Origin: Streptomyces sp. S.PB5
GTDB lineage: Bacteria; Actinomycetota; Actinomycetes; Streptomycetales; Streptomycetaceae
DNA length: 64,000 nucleotides
Assembly: GCF_030403745.1 (NCBI RefSeq)
Contig: NZ_JAQMWP010000015.1
Coordinates: 218,033 to 282,032, forward strand
Direction: 5' to 3'
The position numbers and the translations under genes were made by a program. Positions 42,891 through 51,661 of this stretch are shown here, in pieces. Under the pieces are notes generated by a model. That model was not told the DNA's origin and did not search any database. It saw nothing but the letters and a program-made list of their open reading frames with translations. The stretch's first letter is position 1, and the number at the start of each line of letters is the position of its first letter.

Positions 42891-43751
42891 TCATCGGCGT
42901 AGGCGGTCCCCGCCTGCTTGCTCATGGGAGGGTCCCAGGGCGCGGAGGAAGTCCAGCAGGAGCGCGTTGAACTCCTCGGGCTTCTCCATGTTCGGGTAGT
43001 GCGAGGTGTCCTCGATGAGCACCGAGCGCCCGCCGGGGACGGTGCGGGCGAACCTCTCGGCGTCCGCCAGCAGGTCGGGCGAGTCGAGGGCGCCGTTGAC
43101 CATGAGCACCGGGACGTCGATCTTCGGCACCCGGGGCCAGGTGTCGGTCATCGGCACGTGCCAGTTGCGCTCGCCCGGCGTGTGCTTGGCGACGGTGTGC
43201 AGGGCCATCTCCCGCACCCGGTCCAGGAGGGCGGGGTCGACCTCGTCGACGGTGCGGTTCACGCCGGCCACCGCCCCCAGGAACACCTTCGTCCAGCCCT
43301 CGATGTCACCGGCGTTCAGGGTGCGCGCCGACTCGGCCACGAAGTGCAGGGTCCGCGGGTCCGAGTACCGGAACTCACTGACCGTGGCGCCGCCGAGGAC
43401 GACCCCCCGGACCAGCTCCGGGTACTCCAGCACGGTGTCGCTCGCGACGGCCGCGCCCATCGACACGCCGACCAGGACCGCGGGGCCGGCGTCGAGGTGC
43501 CGGAGCAGGCCCGCGAGGTCGTCGGCCCAGCGGAAGGGCCCGCTCGCGTTGGCGGACCAGCCGTGGCCGCGGATGTCCGCCGCGACCACCCGGTACCCGG
43601 CGGCGACCAGGGCCGGTGTCTGCGCCTCGAAGACGCGGTGATCGGTGTAGCCGGAGTGGAGCAGGACCACGAGGTCGCCGCTGCCGGTGTCGCGGTAGGC
43701 GAGTTCGCCGTCGGGGGACGAGAAGTAACTCAGTTCCGAAGCAACTGTCAT
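42891..43751 (-). CDS. alpha/beta hydrolase
   Basis: The 286-residue protein is an alpha/beta hydrolase: oxyanion-loop L-L-H-S-G-Y-T-D-H, the nucleophile elbow G-V-S-M-G-A-A (Ser about 98), a later Asp in V-N-G-A-L-D, and the His in D-T-S-H-Y-P near the end. This resembles pimeloyl-ester or 3-oxoadipate-lactonase-type enzymes; the substrate is unknown. The MarR gene is divergent with matching operators at 43751-43798, so it is very probably the MarR target, possibly responding to a phenolic ligand. Confidence 0.82.
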   Translation of the reverse strand: MTVASELSYFSSPDGELAYRDTGSGDLVVLLHSGYTDHRVFEAQTPALVAAGYRVVAADIRGHGWSANASGPFRWADDLAGLLRHLDAGPAVLVGVSMGAAVASDTVLEYPELVRGVVLGGATVSEFRYSDPRTLHFVAESARTLNAGDIEGWTKVFLGAVAGVNRTVDEVDPALLDRVREMALHTVAKHTPGERNWHVPMTDTWPRVPKIDVPVLMVNGALDSPDLLADAERFARTVPGGRSVLIEDTSHYPNMEKPEEFNALLLDFLRALGPSHEQAGGDRLRR

Positions 43752-43798
43752 GACAACCAAGGTGTCATCTTCTGGAGACTTTGACAACCCGGTTGTCA
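43751..43798. promoter_or_regulatory. two MarR-type palindromic operators
   Basis: TGACAACCCGGTTGTCA (43782-43798) is a perfect 8-bp palindrome around a central C. TGACAACCAAGGTGTCA (43751-43767) is a second, imperfect copy with the same outer arms TGACA/TGTCA and the same 17-base length. Their starts are 31 bases apart, about three helical turns. The left copy overlaps the hydrolase start codon. MarR proteins bind such sites as dimers and repress both divergent genes. Confidence 0.75.
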
Positions 43799-43808
43799 TG
43801 ATGGTCCG

Positions 43809-44297
43809 GTGCATGATGACCTGGTGAACGACATCGAGGAACCACTGCCGCCCGACGAGCTCGGCCATCGGGTCAGCGAGGTGTTCGACCTGATCGGCGC
43901 GCTCTACCGGCGCGGTCTGCGCAAGCTGGAGCAGAGCGAGGAGGTCGAGGGGGTGTCCGTGGGGGTGCGCTCCGTGCTGGTCCTGCTGCACCGCTACGGG
44001 CCCATGACGGTGCCTCAGATGGGCCGGATCATGGCTCTGACCCGGCAGTTCGTCCAGCGGATGGCCAACGAGGCGATGGACCGCGGCTGGGCCGAGGCCA
44101 CCCCCAACCCCGCGCACCAGCGGTCCTCGCTCATCCGCATCACGGAGGACGGCGAGGCCGTCATCACCGCGATCCTCGCGCGCGAGCACGCCCTGAACCG
44201 CCAGGTCGGCGGAGAGCTGACCGAGGCCGAGCTCAGAGCGTGCACGCGCGTGCTGAAGGAGATGCTGCGGACGTTCGACCACGTCGATGTGGAGTGA
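43809..44297 (+). CDS. MarR-family transcriptional regulator
   Basis: The product is 162 residues, with a winged helix at about residues 40-130 (R-S-V-L-V-L-L-H, then M-T-V-P-Q-M-G-R-I-M-A-L-T-R-Q-F-V-Q-R as recognition region, and H-Q-R-S-S-L-I-R-I-T as the wing). The start is uncertain between GTG 43809 and GTG 43824; neither has a strong Shine-Dalgarno. It is divergent from the hydrolase and likely binds the two palindromes between them. Its stop abuts the capA-like stop with no gap. Confidence 0.83.
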   Translation: MHDDLVNDIEEPLPPDELGHRVSEVFDLIGALYRRGLRKLEQSEEVEGVSVGVRSVLVLLHRYGPMTVPQMGRIMALTRQFVQRMANEAMDRGWAEATPNPAHQRSSLIRITEDGEAVITAILAREHALNRQVGGELTEAELRACTRVLKEMLRTFDHVDVE

Positions 44298-45455
44298 CTA
44301 CTTCCCCATCGTCAGACCGTCCTTGGCCGCACCCCGGCTCAGCACCACGTCCCGGATCCGGTCGCGCACCCCGCTCAACTCGGCGCCGTCGGCGATCGCC
44401 CGGTTGAGGTTCACCACCCGGCCCGCGTCGATGTCGAAGAGCTGCGGGATGAACTCGGCCTTCCCCACCTCCCACCGGCCGCCCGGTTTCGCGGGCGGCA
44501 CGAAGGTGAAGCGTCCGATGCTCGACCGGTTGCCGCGCGGGTCCTGGACGCCCTGGTGGTTGTACATCTCGCCGGCGATCTGGTCACCCATGCCGTAGAC
44601 GACCCAGGTGCCGTTGACCTTCTCGTACGCCTGCGGGACATGGGCGTGGGTGCCGAGGATCAGGTCGATGTCGGGGCGGCCGTTCGTGCGGGACGCGGTG
44701 AGCGAGCGGGCGAGCGTGAGCTGCCGGTCGTCGGGGGCGTCCTGCCATTCGGTGCCCCAGTGCACGGAGACGACGACCACGTCGGCACCGGCCCGCCGGG
44801 CGGCGCGGGCGTCGGCGAGGATCCTGTTCTCGTCGATGAGGTTGACGGCCCAGGGCTGCCCCTGCGGCAGGGGGTAGCCGTTGGTGTCGTAGGTGTAGGA
44901 GAGGTGCGCCACCTCGGCGTCGCCCGCGCGCAGGACCGTGACGGTGCGCGCCTCCTGCTCGGTGCGGGCGGTCCCGGCGTGCCGGACGCCCTCACGGTCG
45001 AGGGCGTCCAGGGTGCGGCGGATGCCGTCGGCGCCGTCGTCGAGGCTGTGGTTGGAGGCGGTGGAGCAGCCGTCGTAGCCGGTGGCGGCGAGGCCCTTCG
45101 CGACCTCGGGCGGGGACTTGAAGGCCGGGTATCCGGTGTAGTCGCCGTTCGCGCCGTAGACCGTCTCCATGTGACACAGCGCCAGGTCGGCACGGGAGAC
45201 GAGCGGTTCGACGCCGGAGAGCATCGGGCGGAAGTCGTAGCCGGTGCCGCCCGCGTCGTAGCGGGCGCGGTCGATGACGGAGCTGTGCGGAAGGACGTCG
45301 CCGGAGGCGACGAGTGTGAAGCCGCGGGGCCCGTCGGCGGACGGGGCCGGGCGGCCGGGACGCTCGGGTGGTTCCCTGTGCTGGGCCTGGCAGGCGGCGC
45401 CCGCGGCCAGGAGGGCCGTGAGGGCCAGGGCCACCTGTCGTCTGCGTGCAATCAT
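44298..45455 (-). CDS. CapA-family (poly-gamma-glutamate-like) secreted phosphoesterase-fold protein
   Basis: The 385-residue protein has a lipoprotein-like signal (L-L-A-A-G-A-A-C near residue 22). A CapA/metallophosphatase-like domain follows, with A-S-G-D-V-L-P-H, N-H-S-L-D-D-G, H-W-G-T-E-W and H-A-H-V-P-Q. CapA proteins take part in poly-gamma-glutamate or capsule production, but no capB or capC is nearby, so the physiological role is open. It is convergent with marR and divergent from the sigma factor region. Confidence 0.85.
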   Translation of the reverse strand: MIARRRQVALALTALLAAGAACQAQHREPPERPGRPAPSADGPRGFTLVASGDVLPHSSVIDRARYDAGGTGYDFRPMLSGVEPLVSRADLALCHMETVYGANGDYTGYPAFKSPPEVAKGLAATGYDGCSTASNHSLDDGADGIRRTLDALDREGVRHAGTARTEQEARTVTVLRAGDAEVAHLSYTYDTNGYPLPQGQPWAVNLIDENRILADARAARRAGADVVVVSVHWGTEWQDAPDDRQLTLARSLTASRTNGRPDIDLILGTHAHVPQAYEKVNGTWVVYGMGDQIAGEMYNHQGVQDPRGNRSSIGRFTFVPPAKPGGRWEVGKAEFIPQLFDIDAGRVVNLNRAIADGAELSGVRDRIRDVVLSRGAAKDGLTMGK

Positions 45456-45658
45456 CAGCTCACCCCACTGTGATCATATTTACGCACAAATAAGTACGAA
45501 GATGAACACAGCCGCAAACGGTCCGGGCACCTTCATTCGCCCGATGGACGATGTGGAGGGAACCGTTCGTCGTACCGTTCGTCGACGCGATCGACCGTCC
45601 GCCGCAGATCCGGGTACGTGCCCTGTCCCTCACGGTCGCCCTGCGATGCCATACGGCC

Positions 45659-46204
45659 ATGACGGCCGGAACCACGATCACCAACGGGACGACCGCCGAG
45701 CACGAGCTCGCCGCACTGCAGCGGGAGCACGGCCGGCCGCTCTTCGCATTGCTGCTGAGGCTCTGCGACGGCGACCGACAGCGCGCCGAGGACCTCGTCC
45801 AGGAGACCCTCGTACGGGCCTGGCAGCATCCTGAGGCCCTGCGCGCCGACGACTTCGACTCCGTACGCCCCTGGCTGCTGACCGTGGGACGGCGGCTCGC
45901 CATCGACGCGCGGCGGGCCCGGCAGGCGCGGCCGCCGGAGGTCGGGGACGCGATCCTGGAGAACGCGCGGGTCTGCGCCGATCACGCCGAGCGGGCGGCC
46001 GCGGCCCTCGATGTCCGCGAGGCTGTGAAGACTCTCACTCCGGAGCACCGTGAAGTCCTGGTGCTGGTGTATTTCCAGGGGGCGAGTGTGGCGGAGGCCG
46101 CGGAAACCCTCGGGATTCCGCCCGGTACCGTGAAGTCCCGCGCGTACTACGCGCTGCGCGCCCTGCGCCGGGTACTGCCCGGATACGCGGCCGACCTGCG
46201 ATGA
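45659..46204 (+). CDS. ECF-type sigma factor
   Basis: The 181-residue protein has sigma regions 2 and 4: R-A-E-D-L-V-Q-E-T-L-V-R-A-W (region 2.1-2.2), R-P-W-L-L-T-V-G-R-R-L-A-I-D (2.3-2.4), and E-H-R-E-V-L-V-L-V-Y-F-Q-G then I-P-P-G-T-V-K-S-R (4.2). It directs RNA polymerase to a specific promoter set. The start ATG 45659 is chosen because upstream residues do not fit the family. A zinc-type anti-sigma gene at 47038 is the natural partner, although another gene lies between. Confidence 0.85.
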   Translation: MTAGTTITNGTTAEHELAALQREHGRPLFALLLRLCDGDRQRAEDLVQETLVRAWQHPEALRADDFDSVRPWLLTVGRRLAIDARRARQARPPEVGDAILENARVCADHAERAAAALDVREAVKTLTPEHREVLVLVYFQGASVAEAAETLGIPPGTVKSRAYYALRALRRVLPGYAADLR

Positions 46205-46215
46205 AACTCATGATG

Positions 46216-46244
46216 CAGCAAAGGCTTCGTAAAGCGCCTTGCTG
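46216..46244 (+). terminator. hairpin after the ECF sigma gene
   Basis: CAGCAAAGGC (46216-46225) pairs with GCCTTGCTG (46236-46244) with one bulged A and a 10-base loop, just after the sigma stop. It may separate the sigma gene from the next two genes. Confidence 0.45.
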
Positions 46245-46339
46245 ACGACCATGGTTGAGTAATCGGCTGTCTTCATCCGTGTTCCGCACTGGGGCCCGGT
46301 AACGGGCGACGCGCACGCACCGGAGGAAGGCAGGAAGGG

Positions 46340-46855
46340 ATGCAGCACAGAGGTCAAGAGAGCACGGACGGCGCCGGCGGCGGGGAACTCACCGTCCCCA
46401 TGGCCTGGTTGTACGCCGAGTACATCGCCGACGAGCTGCTGCGGACCGGCGACCTGATGCCGCCGACGTCCTTCGAGTTCCGTGCCGGGCGCGACGCCCT
46501 GGCACTGACCATCTTCCTGTCCGACACCGACGGCGAGCTCTCCGGGATCCGGGTCGTCTCGCAGCTGGAGACCTGGCTGTCGCTGACGGCGTACGACCAG
46601 CCCTGGCAGGACTGGGTGCGCGAGCGCATGGCGCGGCTCGCGGCCGAGGCGATCGAATCCGGGGCGCCCGCGCCCGACTTGGACCTGGCCGAGATCGCCT
46701 GGCAGTGGCTGGAGGAGACCGAGCTCCTCGCCCCCGATCTCAACGCCGTACCGGGCGGTGGCGCGGGCCTCGGCGAGGACGAGGGGCCGCAGGTGTGGAC
46801 GAAGGCGTGGCAGCTCGGGCTGCCGCTGGGGCACCTCGCCATCCATCTCTTCTAG
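46340..46855 (+). CDS. hypothetical protein between sigma and anti-sigma genes
   Basis: The 171-residue product is acidic and mostly helical. It starts with a polar region, then M-A-W-L-Y-A-E-Y-I-A-D-E-L-L, S-F-E-F-R-A-G-R-D-A-L-A-L-T-I-F, and a W-Q-W-L-E-E helix. I know of no characterised family. AGGAAGG lies just before ATG 46340. Position between a sigma gene and its anti-sigma suggests regulation or output of that system, but this is not shown by the sequence. Confidence 0.7.
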   Translation: MQHRGQESTDGAGGGELTVPMAWLYAEYIADELLRTGDLMPPTSFEFRAGRDALALTIFLSDTDGELSGIRVVSQLETWLSLTAYDQPWQDWVRERMARLAAEAIESGAPAPDLDLAEIAWQWLEETELLAPDLNAVPGGGAGLGEDEGPQVWTKAWQLGLPLGHLAIHLF

Positions 46856-47037
46856 CCGCGTGCGGCCCTCGGACGGGCGGTCCCGGACTTTTTTCGAACG
46901 GGACCAATCCTCGTGCCGGGCCGCTCCGAATCCATAGGTTGCGATTCTGTGTGTGCCTTGAGTGATTCGGCGGTCCGGTGCGTACCGGTGGGAGCAAGGA
47001 GTAACCCCATCCGCACCCAACGGCACGAGGATTCCGC

Positions 47038-47688
47038 ATGAGGTCCCAGGAGAGGCATCGCGACGTCGCCGCGTACGCGCTCGGCGTGCTGGACGAGGCG
47101 GACGCCTTCCGCTTCGAGGATCACCTCATGGAGTGCCCTCGGTGCGCGGCAGACGTCACCGAGTTCGGCCCCATCACCCGGCAGTTGATGCTGTACCGGC
47201 GCTCCACCCCGCAGTTCGTCAGCCCGCTGGCCAAGCCCGGCCCCCGGATGCTGGACCGGCTGCTCTCCGAGGTGGGGGCGCGTCATCGGGCCGGCCGCAG
47301 GCGGTTCCTGTGCGCCGTGGCGGCCACCGTGGCGTTCGCGGTGGCCGGCCCCGGGATCGTGATGGTCGCCCGGAGCGGTGACAGCGCGCTGCAGATCGAG
47401 GCGACCGACGCCCGCTCCGGCGTCTGGGCCCAGGTCACGGCCGAGGACGAGACCGCGGGCACCCAGGTGGAGCTGAAGGTCAAGGACGGAGCGGGCCCCC
47501 GTACCTGTCTCCTGGTGATCGTCGGCCACGACGGCTCCGAGGAGACGGTCGCCACCTGGAACGTCCCGCGCCACGACGCCCGCGCGCTCACCATGAACGG
47601 CGCCTCGTCCTACCACCCCGACCAGATCGCCCGTTACGAGGTCCGCACCACCGACGGCGAGCACCTGGTGACACTGAACTCCCGCTGA
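47038..47688 (+). CDS. zinc-binding anti-sigma factor
   Basis: The 216-residue protein has the zf-HC2 motif H-L-M-E-C-P-R-C (His-X3-Cys-X2-Cys) at about residues 28-35, preceded by helix A-A-Y-A-L-G-V-L-D. A membrane helix (A-A-T-V-A-F-A-V-A-G-P-G-I-V) lies near residues 97-110, and an extracytoplasmic domain follows. Such RskA-type proteins hold the ECF sigma factor inactive until a signal arrives. The likely partner is encoded at 45659-46204. Confidence 0.85.
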   Translation: MRSQERHRDVAAYALGVLDEADAFRFEDHLMECPRCAADVTEFGPITRQLMLYRRSTPQFVSPLAKPGPRMLDRLLSEVGARHRAGRRRFLCAVAATVAFAVAGPGIVMVARSGDSALQIEATDARSGVWAQVTAEDETAGTQVELKVKDGAGPRTCLLVIVGHDGSEETVATWNVPRHDARALTMNGASSYHPDQIARYEVRTTDGEHLVTLNSR

Positions 47689-47752
47689 GAACGAACGCGC
47701 GGCACGGTCCCCGCGTCTCAGGAGCGACAATCGCTCGGTCCTGGGGGAACAC

Positions 47753-48628
47753 ATGCGCACACGCATCACACGCACGGTCGCTCTGCTGCTGGTACCACTC
47801 GCCCTGGCCATGGCCGGCTGCGGCAGCGAGCACGGCTCACGGGCCCGGATCGGCGACTCCGAATCCCGCGCCCAGAAGGTGGCCGACGCCTGGGACGGCT
47901 CCCGGGCCGCCGAGGTCTGGCGCGAGGGCTACTACCCCATGGCGGACGTGGTCCAGCTCCCGGACAACGCCTTCCGCAACGAGGCCGACAAGATGGCCTA
48001 CGGCAACCACAGCTTCGTCCTCGACGGTGAACTGCCCACCACTTCCCCGGAAACGGGCAAGGTCGAATGGCGGAGCGGCGGTTCACTCACCCTGCCGCTC
48101 ATGGGTGCGCAGGAGGCGTACGACACCATCGCGCCCGGTGGCCACAAGGGGCCCCACCTGACCGTGACCAAGGTGGAGTTGGGCAGGACGACCCTCGTCA
48201 CCAGCCGGGGTCCGGCCACCGTCCCGGCCTGGCTGTTCACGCTGAAGGGCTACGACACTCCGCTCAAGCGGGTCGCCCTCGCCCCCTCGGAACTGCCCAA
48301 GTCACCGATCGGGCCCGCCCGGGAGACCCCGACGGACTGGCTGATGCCGCTCGAACAGTTCGTCAGGACCGGCGCGGACGGCCGGTCCGTCACCGTCCTC
48401 GCCGGGCACGGGGCCTGCGACGACGGGCCCGTCGTGCGCGCGCTGGAGACCGCCGGCAGTGTGGTGCTGTCCGCGGCGATCACCGGAGCGAACGACGGTT
48501 CGTGCACCTCCCAACTGCTCATGGAGAAGGTGACGGTGAAGCTGGATCGCGAGCTCGGCGACCGGGTCCTGCTGGACGCGTTCACGGGGGCGCCGGTGAC
48601 GTTCGGGCACCGCACCGAGCACGGCTGA
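47753..48628 (+). CDS. putative lipoprotein
   Basis: The 291-residue product has a lipoprotein signal (L-A-L-A-M-A-G-C, Cys at about 23). The mature part begins with Ser/Arg-rich sequence; later regions have V-P-A-W-L-F-T-L and two Cys pairs (H-G-A-C-D-D-G and G-S-C-T-S-Q). I do not recognise the domain. It follows the anti-sigma gene on the same strand with 64 bases between, so joint expression is possible. Confidence 0.75.
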   Translation: MRTRITRTVALLLVPLALAMAGCGSEHGSRARIGDSESRAQKVADAWDGSRAAEVWREGYYPMADVVQLPDNAFRNEADKMAYGNHSFVLDGELPTTSPETGKVEWRSGGSLTLPLMGAQEAYDTIAPGGHKGPHLTVTKVELGRTTLVTSRGPATVPAWLFTLKGYDTPLKRVALAPSELPKSPIGPARETPTDWLMPLEQFVRTGADGRSVTVLAGHGACDDGPVVRALETAGSVVLSAAITGANDGSCTSQLLMEKVTVKLDRELGDRVLLDAFTGAPVTFGHRTEHG

Positions 48629-48633
48629 CCCCG

Positions 48634-49497
48634 CTACTTGAGCAGCCGCGACAGCCGGCGGTCGGCGAGCGGCTTGCCGCCCGTCTGGCAGGTCGGGCAG
48701 TACTGGAGGGAGGAGTCGCTGAAGGAGACCTCGCGGACGGTGTCGCCGCACACGGGGCAGGGCTCGCCGGTGCGGCCGTGGACGCGCAGACCGCTCTTCT
48801 TCTCCGCCTTCAGGCGGCCGGCCGCCACCCCGCGGGAGCGCTCCACGGCTTCGGTGAGGGTGGCGCGCAGGGCCTCGTAGAGGCGTGCGGTCTCCTCCGG
48901 GGTGAGGGACGCGGCGAGTTTGAAGGGGGACATCCTCGCCGCGTGCAGGATCTCGTCGCTGTAGGCGTTGCCCACCCCGGCGATCAGGCTCTGGTCGCGC
49001 AGGGCGCCCTTCAGCTGCCGCCTCTCGGGCTTGAGGAGCGCCGCGAGGGCCGCCTCGTCGAAGCCGTCCGCGAGCGGATCCGGGCCCAGGCGGGCCACGC
49101 CCGGGACCTCCTGCGGGTCCTGGACGACGTACACGGCGAGGCGCTTTTGCGTGCCGGCCTCGGTGAGGTCGAAGCCCTCGCCCGTCTCCAGGGCCACCCG
49201 CATCGCGAGGGGGCCCTTGCCGGGCTTGGGCGGGCCGTCGGGGAGCCGGTCCCTCCAGTGCAGCCAGCCCGCCCGGGCGAGGTGGGTCACGAGATGCGGG
49301 CCGCCGTCCGTCTGAAGGTCGAGGAACTTGCCGTGCCGGTGCACGGCGACGACCTCGCGGCCCTCTACGGCGGTGAGGGGCGGGTCGTACGTCTTCAGGA
49401 CGCTGATCGCGACGGGCAGTACCCGGACGATCTCATGGCCGACCAGGTTCTCGGTGAGGAAGTCCTTGAGCGCTTCGACCTCGGGGAGTTCCGGCAT
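48634..49497 (-). CDS. Fpg/Nei-family DNA glycosylase
   Basis: The 287-residue protein begins Met-Pro-Glu-Leu-Pro-Glu-Val-Glu, where Pro2 is the catalytic amine and Glu3 the acid of formamidopyrimidine/endonuclease VIII-type glycosylases. A helix-two-turn-helix with G-V-G-N-A-Y-S-D-E and a C-terminal zinc finger C-P-V-C ... C-P-T-C are present. It removes oxidised bases from DNA. It is convergent with the lipoprotein gene, five bases apart. Confidence 0.88.
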   Translation of the reverse strand: MPELPEVEALKDFLTENLVGHEIVRVLPVAISVLKTYDPPLTAVEGREVVAVHRHGKFLDLQTDGGPHLVTHLARAGWLHWRDRLPDGPPKPGKGPLAMRVALETGEGFDLTEAGTQKRLAVYVVQDPQEVPGVARLGPDPLADGFDEAALAALLKPERRQLKGALRDQSLIAGVGNAYSDEILHAARMSPFKLAASLTPEETARLYEALRATLTEAVERSRGVAAGRLKAEKKSGLRVHGRTGEPCPVCGDTVREVSFSDSSLQYCPTCQTGGKPLADRRLSRLLK

Positions 49498-49528
49498 ACG
49501 TCCAGAGTGCCACCTGAGGCGGGCGGGT

Positions 49529-51616
49529 TCAGCCCCGGTCCGGGACCGTGAACTCGCACCACACGCACTTGCCCCCGCCGCGCGCCTCCACGCCCCACAC
49601 GTCGGTGAGCAGGTCGACGAGGAGCAGGCCGCGGCCCGAGACGCCCGACTCCCCCGCCTCGCGCCGGCGGGGCAGGGCGCTGGAGGAGTCCTCGACCTCG
49701 ACGCGCAGGCGGCGGTCGGAGCCGGCCAGGACCCGCAGGGTGACGATGGCGGCGCCCTCGGTGTGCATGAGGGCGTTGGTGATCAGTTCGTCGGCGACCA
49801 GCTCGATCTCGTCGGCCCGGTCCCGGGCGCCCCAGGCGCGGACCGCGGCGCGGATCATGTGGCGGGCCTCGGACAGCGCGTCCGGGTCGCCCGAGGCGAC
49901 GTGCTGCTGGAGCCGGCCGCCGGACTGCGGGGTGTCCAGGCTGCGGCGGCGCAGCAGGAGCAGGGCGACATCGTCGTCGCCGCCGCGTTCCTCGGCGACC
50001 TCGATGAGCAGGTCGGCGAGGTCGCGGACGTCGGCCGGGCCCGCGGCGATCAGCGCGGTGAGGGTCTGCATGCCGTCGTCGAGGTCGGCGCCGGGCTGTT
50101 CGACGAGCCCGTCGGTGCACAGCAGCAGGGTGTTGCCGGGGTCGAGCTCGACCGTGCCGACGGGGTATTCGAGGCTCCCGAACTCCGCGGACAGACCGAG
50201 CGGCAGTCCGCCCTCGACGGGGACGCGGCGGCAGCTGCCGTCGGGCTGCCGTACGAGCGGGTCGATGTGGCCCGCCCGGACCACCTGGACCACTCCGGTC
50301 GCGAGGTCGGCCTCGGCGTACAGGCAGGTCGCGAAGCGGTCGGTGTCCAGTTCGTGGAGGAAGACGGAGGCGCGGGCCATCACGGTGGCCGGGGTGTGGC
50401 CCTCGGCGGCGTACGCGCGCAGGACGATCCGCAGCTGGCCCATGACGGCGGCGGCGTGGGTGTCGTGGCCCTGGACGTCACCGATGACGGCACCGACCCG
50501 CCCGCCCGGCAGCGGGATGAGGTCGTACCAGTCGCCGCCGATGTCCCGCCCGAGGGAGCCCGCGGCAGAACCGGCGCGGTAGCGGACGGCGACGTCGGCG
50601 CCGCGCACGCTGGGGATGCTGCGGGGCAGCATGGCCTGCTGGAGGCCGCTGGCGAGGTCCTTCTCCTGTTCGTAGAACATGGCCCGCTGCAGGCTCTGGG
50701 CGATGCTGGAGCCGAGGGCGACCAGGACGTTGCGGTCCTCGGGCGAGAAGCCGTGCCGGTCGCTGTAGAGCAGGCCCATGGCGCCGATGGGTCTGGCCTG
50801 GGCGATCAGCGGCAGGTAGGCGGCCGAGGTGATGTTCAGGCCGGTGATGTGGGGCCACAGCAGCGGATAGCCGGCGGCGAACTCCTCCGGCGACTCGATG
50901 AACCGCGGGGTCAGGGTGCGCACGACCTCGCTCATCGGGTACGGCTCGTCGATCCGGGTGACATCGGTGCCGGGCACGAAGCTGCCCGCCGGGCCCTCGG
51001 CGATCAGCCGGATGCGGCCCGCCTCGACCAAGCCCATCACCAGGCTCGTAGCGCCGAGGTGGGTGAGGCCGTGGGTGTCCTTGAGCACGTCGATGACGTC
51101 CTCGACCGTGCGGGCGTACGCCAGGGCGGCCGTGGTGAGCTGGACGACGTTGGTCTGCTCCTGCCGGGCGGCGTCCTGGCCGGCCTGGTCGCGGCGGGCC
51201 TTGAGGTCGTCGAGTTCCTGGGTGGCGTCGCGCACGATGCCGACGATCCGGCGTGGCCGGCCCGTCTCGTCGCGCCGGATGTAGCCCTGGGTGTGGGTCC
51301 AGCGCAGCGTGCCGTTGCGGCAGCGGATGCGGAAGTACGTGCCGTAGTTCTCGCTGCCGTCCTTCATCGCCTGGGAGACCAGGGCGTCCAGCCGGTACCC
51401 CTCCGGGGGCGGCACCCGGATCGCGAGGGTCTCGGGGTGGCCGTCGTATTCGTCGGGGCGCAGGTCGAAGACCTCGTGGGCCTGGGCGTCCATGTGGAAC
51501 AGACCGGTGTCCAGGTCCCAGTCGAAGCTGCCCATGCGGTTGAGCGCCAGGATCGGGTCCGGTTGGGCGGGCCAGTCGTCCGGGAGTGACGAGGCGCTCG
51601 CTCCCCGATCAACCAT
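49529..51616 (-). CDS. SpoIIE-type serine phosphatase with PAS/GAF and ATP-binding domains
   Basis: The 695-residue protein has a PAS domain (about 20-135), a GAF domain (about 165-320), a SpoIIE-like PP2C phosphatase (about 340-545, with D-I-G-G-D-W-Y-D, G-D-V-Q-G-H-D and C-T-D-G-L-V-E) and an anti-sigma-like ATP-binding domain (about 560-690, with E-L-V-A-D-E-L-I-T-N-A and G-R-G-L-L-L-V). Such proteins control anti-sigma partners by dephosphorylation and by kinase activity. The signal is unknown. No sigma-B-type gene is next to it. Confidence 0.88.
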   Translation of the reverse strand: MVDRGASASSLPDDWPAQPDPILALNRMGSFDWDLDTGLFHMDAQAHEVFDLRPDEYDGHPETLAIRVPPPEGYRLDALVSQAMKDGSENYGTYFRIRCRNGTLRWTHTQGYIRRDETGRPRRIVGIVRDATQELDDLKARRDQAGQDAARQEQTNVVQLTTAALAYARTVEDVIDVLKDTHGLTHLGATSLVMGLVEAGRIRLIAEGPAGSFVPGTDVTRIDEPYPMSEVVRTLTPRFIESPEEFAAGYPLLWPHITGLNITSAAYLPLIAQARPIGAMGLLYSDRHGFSPEDRNVLVALGSSIAQSLQRAMFYEQEKDLASGLQQAMLPRSIPSVRGADVAVRYRAGSAAGSLGRDIGGDWYDLIPLPGGRVGAVIGDVQGHDTHAAAVMGQLRIVLRAYAAEGHTPATVMARASVFLHELDTDRFATCLYAEADLATGVVQVVRAGHIDPLVRQPDGSCRRVPVEGGLPLGLSAEFGSLEYPVGTVELDPGNTLLLCTDGLVEQPGADLDDGMQTLTALIAAGPADVRDLADLLIEVAEERGGDDDVALLLLRRRSLDTPQSGGRLQQHVASGDPDALSEARHMIRAAVRAWGARDRADEIELVADELITNALMHTEGAAIVTLRVLAGSDRRLRVEVEDSSSALPRRREAGESGVSGRGLLLVDLLTDVWGVEARGGGKCVWCEFTVPDRG

Positions 51617-51661
51617 GGGGCCACCTTGCCAGGATTTGTATGATTCTTCGACTGGTGGGGG

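Noticed and set aside
42692..42925. 77-codon minus-strand ORF upstream of the oxygenase gene
   Set aside because: It overlaps the hydrolase 3' end and terminator; composition is not coding-like and there is no ribosome binding site.
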